Below are positions 38,247 to 49,100 of a stretch of 64,000 bases of DNA, one piece after another; the stretch's first letter is position 1, and each line of letters begins with the position of its first letter. Under the pieces are notes generated by a model. The model was not told the origin of the DNA. It saw only the letters and a program-made list of their open reading frames with translations, and ran no database searches. The translations under genes were made by a program, and so were the position numbers. This DNA is from Paramacrobiotus metropolitanus (Eukaryota; Tardigrada; Eutardigrada; Parachela; Macrobiotidae). The DNA lies in assembly GCF_019649055.1 (NCBI RefSeq), contig NW_026570224.1:1054001-1118000 (forward strand). Direction: 5' to 3'.

Positions 38247-38696
38247 TTACATGTTGCCATATGTAGCGGTCAACGTTCTTGACATCCGGAACATCAATGT
38301 TGCACATGCTACATATAAAGGAAACTTTAATTTAAAATTGCAGTATTGTTGTTGTGCGGTATTGCTGCTGTGCAGATTCTGCGCCTTATATGTCGCATCT
38401 GGCACCTTTTTGGCTTCGTAACACGCATTTCGTAACTTACTGTTAGGGAAAAATGCCGGTTGGTTTACAACTTCGGCACTAGAAAGTAAGAAAAAACCCA
38501 GCCTATCAGAAATGAGTTCTACCTTCGCTACAGAATTTGGATTAAAGTAAGTACTTATCGTATCCGCGATTATCATTACAGTCGTTATCAACCAAAAGAG
38601 AAACCAACTGTAGTTTTTCACTCCATACCACAGCTGTACAGATGATACAAAGTGCGGACGATGGAACGACACTGAGCGTCCAGGTGTATGGGCCAT
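38247..38696 (-). CDS. Hypothetical membrane protein exon, weak DEG/ENaC-like N-terminus
   Basis: An uninterrupted 149-codon minus-strand frame. After a basic 30-residue start it has one strong hydrophobic segment, SWFLFWLITTVMIIADTI, followed by a polar region with AEVVNQPAFFPNSKLRNACY. A single helix after a short cytosolic tail and then an FP...N...S-K-L stretch loosely recalls the first helix and following strand of DEG/ENaC channels. The likeness is weak, no pore-side helix is found nearby, and a GTAGAA donor inside (after NSVAK) would cut it short. It could be a lineage-specific gene, a fragment, or a chance frame. Codon-level evidence is not decisive. Confidence 0.28.
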   Translation of the reverse strand: MAHTPGRSVSFHRPHFVSSVQLWYGVKNYSWFLFWLITTVMIIADTISTYFNPNSVAKVELISDRLGFFLLSSAEVVNQPAFFPNSKLRNACYEAKKVPDATYKAQNLHSSNTAQQQYCNFKLKFPLYVACATLMFRMSRTLTATYGNM

Positions 38697-39478
38697 GCTA
38701 CGTATTCAAAGTGTAATAACTTTTGCAAATCTGGTGTTTCGCGGCTTTGCATTCTTGATGAATAAAGTTACCGCAATACTTGCAGTGCATTTCAGGAGTC
38801 CTAACGAGAGATTTGTGTTCGGTATAGGTTGTATTCTGTATAGGCCGTACCAATGCAATATCAGTATCCATAATATAGACTATACGTATGCATGTATTGT
38901 ACATTCTTATCCCATACCACACGTATATGAGCATGGCGTATGGTACTACGTGTGGTATTTCCTCCACACTGCTTCAAAGTGCCGATTGGGCGAAACTAAA
39001 GAGTGTTCGGGACATTACGGTACACGTCAAATTTGTATGTTTATTTCTACGATATGTTCCTCGCGCATGCCGCCCGTAGAAGCCGTAAATGTAGGACTTT
39101 GCAAAAGCAACAAAATCAGAGCTCATAATAAAGCAAGGAACTGTAGGTTGTTGCTGGTTATTGTACCGAATAGTCTTAATTATACGTTTATGCATTCATC
39201 AGTTAATACTATTTAACGATTATAGTATTTTTTGGGTCTGCAATCATGGAAGACGGTATGCTCCTTCGATTTGATTTAATGGTCATATAAAATAATTTGT
39301 AATGCGTAATGGAAAATGCAGAGTTGCTTACTAGCAAATTGTAATATCAAATTATTTCTAATTTTAAAGTGTCATAGTATACGACATCGCTTAGGGCGGC
39401 TGTAAATTACCGTGACGTCATAGTGGTCATCGCTTAGTACGAGCATTTCGGTCGAACTTATTCAGCGCGTTGTCTTTT
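38697..39478. other. Spacer upstream of PCP/amine-selecting gene 2
   Basis: No adenylation-domain exon was found here. The + frame at 38695-39216 is not protein-like. Contains imperfect inverted stretches around CATACCACACGTA and ACTACGTGTGGTA near 38914-38955. Confidence 0.35.
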
Positions 39479-41316
39479 ATGCCAGATTACGCCAGTCCGT
39501 GGGACAATTTTCAAAGCATCGTCGCCAGTGATCTCGGAGTACCTGCCACCCACATAGACGGATCGTCAACCTATTCCCAGCATGGTGGAACATCGATCAA
39601 CATTTTGTCCACTATCCTAAAACTGCAGCAAGCCGGACATGCCGTTACATTGGAACAGCTGATGCAGCAAGATCTCAATTCCTTGATGCAGTATTCTGCA
39701 CCATCCGGCGAAAGTGGGCCCAGATACAACTTTTCCGTGCGGTACTTGGAAGATGCCGAAGAAGGATTTGTACACCAGGTCTTCGTTCTAATTGGGGAAA
39801 GCTTCACACAAAAATGTGAAATGTTTAGCACCGCTGGAAACATGACAGTCAATGATTTTGTGGATATGTTTAAAACTTGGTGGGTGTACTTTTCCAAATA
39901 CAGCTTTGCTGTGGTGGATGAAAAAGGGATTCCCAGAGCCGCCTCTCTCAATGCGGATCAGGTAGACTTGACCAACGCACCGATTGACAAAATTCATCCA
40001 CACTTCGTTAAGATTGGAGAAATGCTGGACGAGATTACGAAACCTGCCGAACATAAGTACAACCCTGAGCTAAAGAAAGGTACGTTGAATAAAAATGGAG
40101 ACTTAATTAACCTACAGTAGGGAATGAAGCAACTTAAAAGCGTGAATTTTGCAGGGCGACATCAAAGTGTTAAATGTGAAATACTGTTTTTTAAGCAATC
40201 GTATGCATAACGCGTGAGACTGATAATTTACGAGCTGCACGAGCTAAAAAATTTTATAAAGCTTATTTTTCAAGAAATCTGTGTATAATCAGTTACTAGT
40301 AACATTTCTAGGTTGTGCATAAATAAGCCTAGCAAATAAGCAGACAGTAAAATTCGCTCTCAAATGTATATAAGTTAACCTTCTCAAAAAGACGCAAGTT
40401 ACTTTAGACGCGCGTGTACGGGTAATCGATTTATGTGGAATATCTATCTAGCGACACGAGTCCTACTGATGTCAGTACCTTGAAGTAATGCAGCGCAAAA
40501 GAGATATCGAAACTATAAATATTAATACGTATCACATATTATCTGGCGTCCACTGCGTGCTTTTTTGAGCGACATTTATGGTTTCTCTGGCCTTATGAAT
40601 AATAAAACGATCCTTAAAAGCTTCTAATTGCAGGAATCGTTTTCACAAAACTGTTTGTTGGGGCATCGGTGAAAAATACACCGGAAGAAAACGTTGTTCT
40701 TATAAACATGGTGGAAGTGGAAAACAAGCTTCTGGCGGAGCGGTTGCGCTTTCAAATTACTCTTGCAGAGAATGCAAGTCCGGTAACGCAGGTAATAAGA
40801 CGACTACAGTAACATTTATGGTTTCTGTCCAAACTGAAGTTCTTACAATTATATACACCTCATCTTACTGTATTACATGAGGTTCACTATAATTTTAGTA
40901 GTACGAAAAGTAGTAAGTACCATTAGCGCGCTCAAAGTGTCGGAAGGGAAATTTTGCACACTGCAAGGACAAGTGCGGTTTGCGACAAACGAAAATTTAA
41001 ATATCATGCTGTACATAAATCGACTAGAAAAGGGAAATATCTGAAATTTTAACCTGCAATATTTGCTAGAATACGCTTAGAATTCTTATATATTTATTGG
41101 GTTTCGAGGCTTGAGTAAAAATAATGTACATTTCATTGCCTTGCGGTTACTTTTCAGGATATATCCGCCCATTTGGGATGCATTCGGTACGGCGAAGTTT
41201 ATGTGAATAAATGGAGAGATTCGACAGGAAACATACCGTTTCCTACATGTCCAGATTATTTCAGAATGACTGTTGATGTATACGAAACATTCAATTTTCC
41301 CGCCAAGAAGAACTAA
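39479..41316 (+). CDS. Stand-alone PCP plus ebony-type amine-selecting (GNAT-like) protein, paralogue 2
   Basis: Exons 39479-40079, 40634-40791 and 41158-41316 give 305 residues with clean phases (1, 0). The start ATG at 39479 opens MPDYASPWDNFQSIVASDLG, the first helix of a peptidyl-carrier domain; the serine of HGGTSINIL (Ser39) is the phosphopantetheine site. The following GNAT-like part has VLIGESFTQKCEMFS, FKTWWVYFSKYSFAVVDEKG, ASLNADQVD, then EENVVLINMVEVENKLLAE with ITLAENASPVTQ, and a last exon ending FNFPAKKN. Exon two is 158 bp in both paralogues and introns sit at identical places, so this is a duplicate of the gene at 32.3 kb. As in Ebony, the carrier would present an activated amino acid to the amine-selecting domain, but the activating domain is absent. 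An acceptor-like TTTTATGCCAG overlaps the ATG, so a 5' exon remains possible. Confidence 0.74.
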
Positions 41317-44300
41317 AACTTTTGTCTTCCATATCTCAGCAAAAGGTTTTTAAGCTGACTGGTTTCAACGGATGTTGTAACCAGTCGCCTTATAATTATG
41401 AGGTATCGAGACTTAAGGTTTTTAATTAGAAATCCATATTTATTCCGCCGTCATGAACCAATAACTACTAGAAATATACAAAAACAATGTCGGACTGCTA
41501 TAATAAGCGTTAATCGTGCTTAGCAGCTGCACTCACGACGTGATAATTTTATTGGTATCGAATAATTATAGATATGTAAACATTAGGTGTTCTTGATACG
41601 TACCATATACTGTATGATGTAAAATGCATAATTATAATAATATGTAGAATATCACCAAATTTCGTTGTCTTTGTTTTAATTTTGGTATTCACCGAAATTT
41701 ACTGCTCAACTGCTCTTGGTTTTCCGTTATCTGCACCATACCCTTAGTTCTTTAGTCTGGAACACTATGTTGAATCGACAACAGCCGCGCGTATCCAAAA
41801 TTGGAGAAAGCAAGTTTCTTTGTCGCTGTTTACGTTGCGCTATACACTTTTACTCTCCGTGTTAATTAATGCTGCAGGCTACACCATGTTTTCGTATCGT
41901 ACGCTAACGGGTCACGTTTCCCCATTTTCAGTCCATTAGCGGGATTTTTGCAAAATGTGAACCAGCCTACCTGCAAAGCGCAACAACCTGTGCCTAAATA
42001 CCTGGATAGCAGGCACATCAACAATTATTCGCAACATGAACGCCTGTACTTACTCCCACACACTGACGAACACATGCAGTACGTAGTGTCTACCGGAAGC
42101 TACTTGAATTCAGTTCTACAGTAACAGGTGTCGAGTTAATACGCAAACCAAAATTAAAGATTATAAGATTTACGCTACGTCAACATAAGTTTGGATGAAA
42201 TAATTCTTTGAAGAATTAATATCTCGTAGGGTACATTTCGAAATGCATATTATAATCTGTGCTTTTACAGTAATTCAGAATCTGCCTTGCAATACATTAT
42301 GCGGCGCGCACTAGCTGCCCTAGAGTTTAGACAATTTTTGTATACGTGTACGCACGGCGAATCGTACACGTAAATTCCATATCGTTGTAATGCGCTCTAA
42401 CAGCCTTCTATGAATAAACGAACCTAATTTAGGGCTAAATAACATTTGCACAAAGTATGGTTGTTAGTCCATTTTGCGTTTTCTACTTGGGAGAACATTT
42501 TCCCCCAATATTGGGATGTAAGCTGCCGAGTCGCCAACGAGACTTTCTTCCCGGCTCTATGGGCCAATCATTTAAAGGGCTAATCAAAACGGCTACGGAG
42601 ACTGCGCCTAACGTCTGTGCCGCTGCATATGGAGTATTGTATATCTATGTGTGTCCCTGCGAACACGATCATAATCCCTTTTATGTGAACGTCAACATCA
42701 AAGACTCATCAAATTAGATTCTGTTCACATCAAAAATATAATCACGGGATGAACACTAAGTATGGCCTGATTTTTTTAATCAGCTTTACAGCGAAGTGTT
42801 GATGTAACATGTCCAGGTCTGATGGTTGTACACACGAAATGGTACAGCATGGCGTCAGATGATCATGACCTGCCGGCCAGTATTATGATTATTACCGTTA
42901 TTGTTATTGTTACCGCTAAACGTGGAACCGGATTTTCTTATCTAAAAAATTTTCAAAAATACTTCGTGATATACGCTAAATCTCATAATTAAGATCCTGA
43001 TCCATCCTTGGTACTGGAGGTAAGCCACGTCCAGTTCTGTCCTCTAATTACCGTAGGTGATGCGTTTTTCATAAAAGAGCGGACTTTAGATTTGCTTTAA
43101 TATTTTGGATTGTAGACAAACTACAAACTAAGCTATGAAAGCTTCAAAGTTTCGTTGATCCTTTACGTGTGTGCTTAGGGTAATGTAGTAGTGTAAACTG
43201 TCGAAATGTAAGTAATCTTGTTTGTCGTTTAATTGTGAATATTGTTATACTGACCGGTTTTAATGAGGCTGTAATATTATCAGGCAAACTCGGGCTGAGG
43301 CTATAAATTTAGAAACCCTCTAGCATTACTACTGCGGTGCTTTCCTGGTGTGTTATGCCTTGGGCTAAAAGAGGATCCTGATGATCTGCAAAACTTGAAA
43401 TATGGATAATATCTCCCGTTTTGTCACCACCTAAGACCGCACGTTTTCCTAAATATTTTCCAATGTTTATTCCAGATTACGCACATAGGAAATTAAATAG
43501 CGTTCAAATAATTATGGATAATAAAGTAAGATTACCATACCGCAAATTATAAGACGAAGTGTGCATATATGCGGGTCGTATTGCGGATGTCGCATGACGT
43601 GCATTATAAGAAGTTACTACATCCCCCCAGATGAATTAAAAATAATTATCCTAGTGCACATTGCTTTACAGATTTCACTTATAAATATGGCTATTGTAAC
43701 GAATACCTAAACTAAAAGTGTTTATCAGCTTGAATCATTATCACCGTTTACCAGCCTTGAAAGCGAAGGTGCAGGGGATGGTCCCCAAGACATTTTAACT
43801 CCAAACAGCCGTGAAATGCTATTATTAACGATAAGTATCCAGTTATTTCTATATAATGCAGTTTATTGATAATGCAATTTTTTGCAACGTTACCTGGACA
43901 ATTATACTCGGCGCAGACGGCAAATGCACACCCGGTTCTACGGCAAGCAAGTTTTTGACGTGCTTTAGACATCGGCGGAGCACAACACGCAGTCTTTAGA
44001 GCGGCATGTTTCAATATACTTATGGAGCCCGTTTTCATATACATTTTTACGTCTAAAATACATGGTCTATGGAACTATATTATGGCCTTTTGAAACTCAA
44101 AAAACACCCATCCTAAGGACATCTTTTGGATGAAGAAAACATGAGCGCTTTTTTCTCAAATAGAACCGGGACATTTTGAAATTTTGGTTCCACAATAAGT
44201 CTGCTGAAATTTGTTTTGCTCCATTAGGGCTTTTTGCCTCAAATTAAATGGATCCTTATAGACGATTTGTGGATTGGTAAGTCAAGTTTACTGTTTGGTT

Positions 44301-46106
44301 CATGTGCATGCGGCACAGTACAATCAAACCAGTCGGTATTGAAACTATTTGTTAAATATTGTGAATGTACCTGGATAAGATCGGCAGTACCAAGTGTAAA
44401 AGGGATCGAAATAACATCATCGAGTATAGTTTGATAAGCATTTAGGTTTGTAAGAGTTGTTTACATCAGTGTAAAGGTTAGCGTTATATGCGCTGCTCGC
44501 ATTCAATTAATACCTTCATAATTTGCAGCAGCAGTCTTTTGTATGCGTATGCGAGCAATTATGGGCTTCGTAGCATATTTACAGGTCACAGAACAACAGT
44601 ATGTACCATTTGACATAAATTCGTAACTACTAAGACTAAATAAATATGTACATGGATACCCCAGAAAGTCTTGCCTGTAGAATTTTTGAATATCAGTGCA
44701 CTGTCTCTTACGTTATTGAAAACTTTTATGGCCACTTTTATCGTTGGGTAATTACCATCGACTACCTATTTTAAATTTGCTTGTTGGTCTGCTAAAATTG
44801 TTGACATTGTATCCGAATAAAATAAGCCAAGAAAAGCAGTAAGGCTTTAATTTTTCGAAAGTTAGTATGAACAATTTTGGTTCATGACATAATAATTTAT
44901 TTACTGTGCGTAGTTTTATAATAATGCTCAAAGAATAAATCAAAATTAAAACAGCATAAAACAACACTGCAGGCCCAGCTCAGGGAGAATTTTAACCATT
45001 ATTCTTTCGAAGTTACACTACCTCAAAGGTAATCCATAAATCTTTATGGTTGTCGTGAGACATTTTGTAATAGACGAGTAGGATGTGGTTGCAACGAAGA
45101 ATGAAACATTGATCGATACTCAACCTTAATAAGCACCACTCTGTCAATTCAATTTTTTGCGAGACATATAAAACCTTTAGCCTACATGAAATCGCCATTT
45201 GCAGATGTGTTATTACGGCCATATAATTTTTCATGGTTATCCTGCGATTAACAGTAGAAGTATAACTCCAGCTTTTGTATTGTTTCACGGTCAGTGTTTG
45301 CACAATTTAAGGGCGGTTTAATTAAGTACATAGTTAGCCTTACTTAGTCAGATAAATTTTATTTAGACTCGCTCAGCAGTATTTCCCAATAATGGTAATT
45401 TTTTAATGTTCAGTTATTACAAAATAGAATGAGAGAATGAAAATCACTTGCAAATATTACATATGTACTGATTTATTTTGCAACCACGAAGATATTTTGG
45501 CAGCATAAAAATTAACAGCAGTTTTCCGCTTGCTGTACAATTTTTGTTTACCAAAATCAAATCTTTTCGCATATGGTAATATTGCCCACTTTCTTCCCGA
45601 ACTTATCTAGTTTCGCCACATTAAAAGCGTGGGTGAGCATTAACAGCATACAATGAGTAACAAATACCACTAACAAATCCGGAAAGATTAGTACGGTCTT
45701 TACTTTGTTCTCCTTTTTTTGTGTTTATGATAGCATAAGATGCGTCAACGCTTTTTCTTTTGTGGGCATGCATGATCACACCAAACCGATAGCTGCGTTG
45801 TGCGCCCGTAATTTACAATTGTTTAGCCGATAACCATGCAAACCGCGAAGACAACTTTTCAGTGTTTGTGTTTCGTACACTGCAGGGATTAACACCAAAC
45901 ACCGGACACATTGTCTACCGTCGATTATCCAATAGCTGATTACTTTCACGGGGATACGATTTCGATTACACCGGGATTCAGTGCAAGCCCGTACTGCAGT
46001 CGAGCAAAGCAGTCGCTATATACTCTGTAGATAAATCGTTCCCACAACTTTTATATCATTCGACCTGCATCGTTTTATCCTGCGTCATTCTTCTACGTGC
46101 TCAATA
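41317..46106. other. Long gene-poor spacer upstream of NOS
   Basis: About 4.8 kb, mostly AT-rich, with no exon I can support. Small frames at 42457-42717 (+) and 44044-43748 (-, cysteine-rich) are discussed under rejected items. The last part, before ATG 46107, should carry the promoter and leader of NOS. Confidence 0.45.
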
Positions 46107-49100
46107 ATGGATCTAGGCGTGTATCATAATTCCCCAGCAAACTGCATTAAAATTCGCATTATCAAAAGACCCATTCACGGTCTGGGATTTCATTTAAAGA
46201 ACGAAAATAACAGCGCCGTGGTAGCCGGTCTTATTGCGGGATGCGAAGCGGAAAAAAGTAACCTTATTCGCATCGGCGATCGGATCACGGCAGTGAATTC
46301 CATTTCCGTGGAGAATATGCCATTTGAACAAGTATTAGCCATCCTAGGCAAAGTCCCCGTGGAAACACCTGTCATTCTGCTGCTGAAAGGTCCGCAAAAT
46401 TGTCGAACACATTTGGTGACGACCTTTGCACCGGACGGGTCACCTGTGACGATTCGGCATACGGAAAGTATCAACCAGATCAGCGTAAATGGACTGCAGC
46501 CTGACACGCGCCAGGCCGGAAATCCCAAAAACGGTCCGCCTATGAATTTGGCGGCCTTTGGCAATGAACTGCAGGAGCGGTTGTCGCGCATTGAAGAGTT
46601 CATTCAGGGAACATGTCGAGTATTAAATGCGGTCAACACGGCTCCAGTCGCTCCGGAAGCCAGTATTGTTCATACGAAAAGCGTTTTGGGTGTGCAGGGA
46701 GGCAGGGGAGAGGAACAAGTTGTGGTCAGCCCTCGCAAAGGTCACAATCTTAATGATGATATCAGTGGTACGTCTGTACTTGCTGAAGTGCACGAATATT
46801 ATAACGCTGCATCTATTACAAACGGTGCCACTTAAGTTCCATCGATTAAAGGTCTTTCGTCCTTGTTTTACTGAACTCTAAAATATGAGACAACGATTAC
46901 GCTGATATAAACAGAAATTTAAACATCTAATATAATACGAAGTATCTTATCGTACATGATAATAGGGGTTTCATCAATAAAAATTATAGCTTTTCGTATT
47001 AACCGCGCAAGGCGATAGCGAATCATTGCAAAAAGGGTTAGTGTTTCGATTAATTTTATGCAGACGGTATTTTTATTTAAAAGAGGAGGCATGCTCTTGC
47101 ATAGCGCATGTTCTACTAAGAACACGAAGTTACATTATATATATATTGCGTTATATCTATATGTCCAATTGCACGCGTATAAATTAATCAATAGATTTCT
47201 CGTACACTGTATTCGTTTGTTATGACAGTAGCAGTTTCATATCATACATCAGACCACTTTAACTTGCAGTTATGGTAGTATTTTTATTGCTGTATTTCTC
47301 TTAAATCATCTTGATAGATTGATATCTTGGAAAGTCAAGAAGACCAGACAAGCAAAACGCTTGCTGTGGCTGCTTTCCTTGTTTCTGAGCCGTATAAGGC
47401 AGCGCTTTTCCAGAAACGTTCTCAGAAAATTCCGTCCCAGTCTCATTATTGTTTCCGCATGCGTTAATTTTACGCAAGCAAATGTTTGCGGTTTGTTTAT
47501 AAGCGTCTTTTTACTTAAACAGTCAATAATTACCCAAAAAATTACGGCACGACACTGACAGATTTTTACTAAAAATATGCATTGTGTTATTACATTGTCG
47601 GTTCAGATAACGTTCGCATGAACGGTCCTGTCCCGCGTGCCGTATATTCAGCCGTGACTTCCATTATCCCATCAAAAACCGGCGATAATGACGATGACGG
47701 CATGGGCAAGACTGTACATTTGGACAACCTGAGCACCGGTTTCAACCAGCTAGCCGCTCGTCGAGGCTCCCGATTGGAGCCGGAATTAGCACTGCATCTG
47801 GAAGCATTGCGCTTACGATCGCCCAGTCCCACGCTGGTCAATCGAAAATATGTCAAGTTGCGCAATGTTATGGACGGGAAAACGGCCATGGATACGCTGC
47901 ACCGTGCCCATAGCGAAGTACGTATGTTAGCGCTGGTAAAAAGACCGGTAAAATTATCAGTTATCAAATAAGCCCAATTAATAACGCTTATGCGAGTTAA
48001 GTTAGTACACATGCATTTTTTTTATTTAAATTATTGACGCAGTTTTGATCGTATGTATAATACCCAAAGAGATGTCTTCCTCCACTAATCAACTTATGGT
48101 TATTTAGACGTACAAGGTAGGAAGTTCAACTTTTAAACTGTTATGCATCTAATAGCTAATTATAAGCAGCTTTGAATCAGCAGCTCCTGTTATCTCGGCA
48201 AAAGGGAAAGGTCATTTGATGACTTCAGACTTTGCATTACTGAATGATGTACTGGATAAATTTCAGAGCGTTGGGTGCAATCATCATCGCTGTACGGCGT
48301 CTCTTATGAACACTGCGAAGCCCCAAAACTCTCAAGCCCGATCCAAAGAGGAAGTGCTAATATTAGCCAAAGATTTCATACGGCAGTATTTCGAATCAAT
48401 AAAGCGGTAAGGATTTCTCGATAATATGCCCAAAGACATATGCATTGAATATTCAGAGTGACGTACGCACCTACAATTACAGTATCGAGATCTATATTGG
48501 ATATATGTATTGCTTGTTAAATTAAGCAGATAAAAGCTTTGTATCATACTGAAAAAACAAATGGCGAAATTTACTAACTGACGCACAGAAAGCAAACAAA
48601 TAATATGCAAATTCTAGCGCTCTCGGCTTTGACATTTGTACTTGCAACTCTGATACTCAGAAATTGTTCGTCGCCTGCTTAGTGACGGCTTCTAAAATTT
48701 GTATACATTATTATATGCCACATGCGCTGTTGCTCGGAAAGAAATATTGGTTTAAGCGATGGTCATTTAGATTAAACACTCCAGCCCATGAAACAAGATG
48801 GGCGGAAGTGGAAGCTCAAATTCGCGCCTGTGGAAGTTATGAATTTAAAGAGCAAGAATTGACGTTCGCAGCCAAAACGGCCTGGAGAAATTCCCAGCGC
48901 TGTATTGGGCGCATACAGTGGTCTAAACTGCAGGTATTTAACACCTATTTCATGGTCAACAACATCAAAATTAATGTAGTCGTACCAAGACGTACACTAC
49001 ACGAAAACACAAACAAAATCTTCATCGCGTCTCTTATGAACATTGCGAAGCCCCAAAATACTACGTAGCACATGAAATTTTAAACATCGTAGGTCTGCCT

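Noticed and set aside
42457-42717. Plus-strand 86-codon frame
   Set aside because: Has a few cysteines and histidines but no signal peptide, family likeness or splice partner.
43748-44044. Cysteine-rich minus-strand frame (ACRRTGCAFAVCAEYNCPG)
   Set aside because: Suggestive cysteine spacing and a GTAACG donor, but no adjoining exon or known family; too weak to call.
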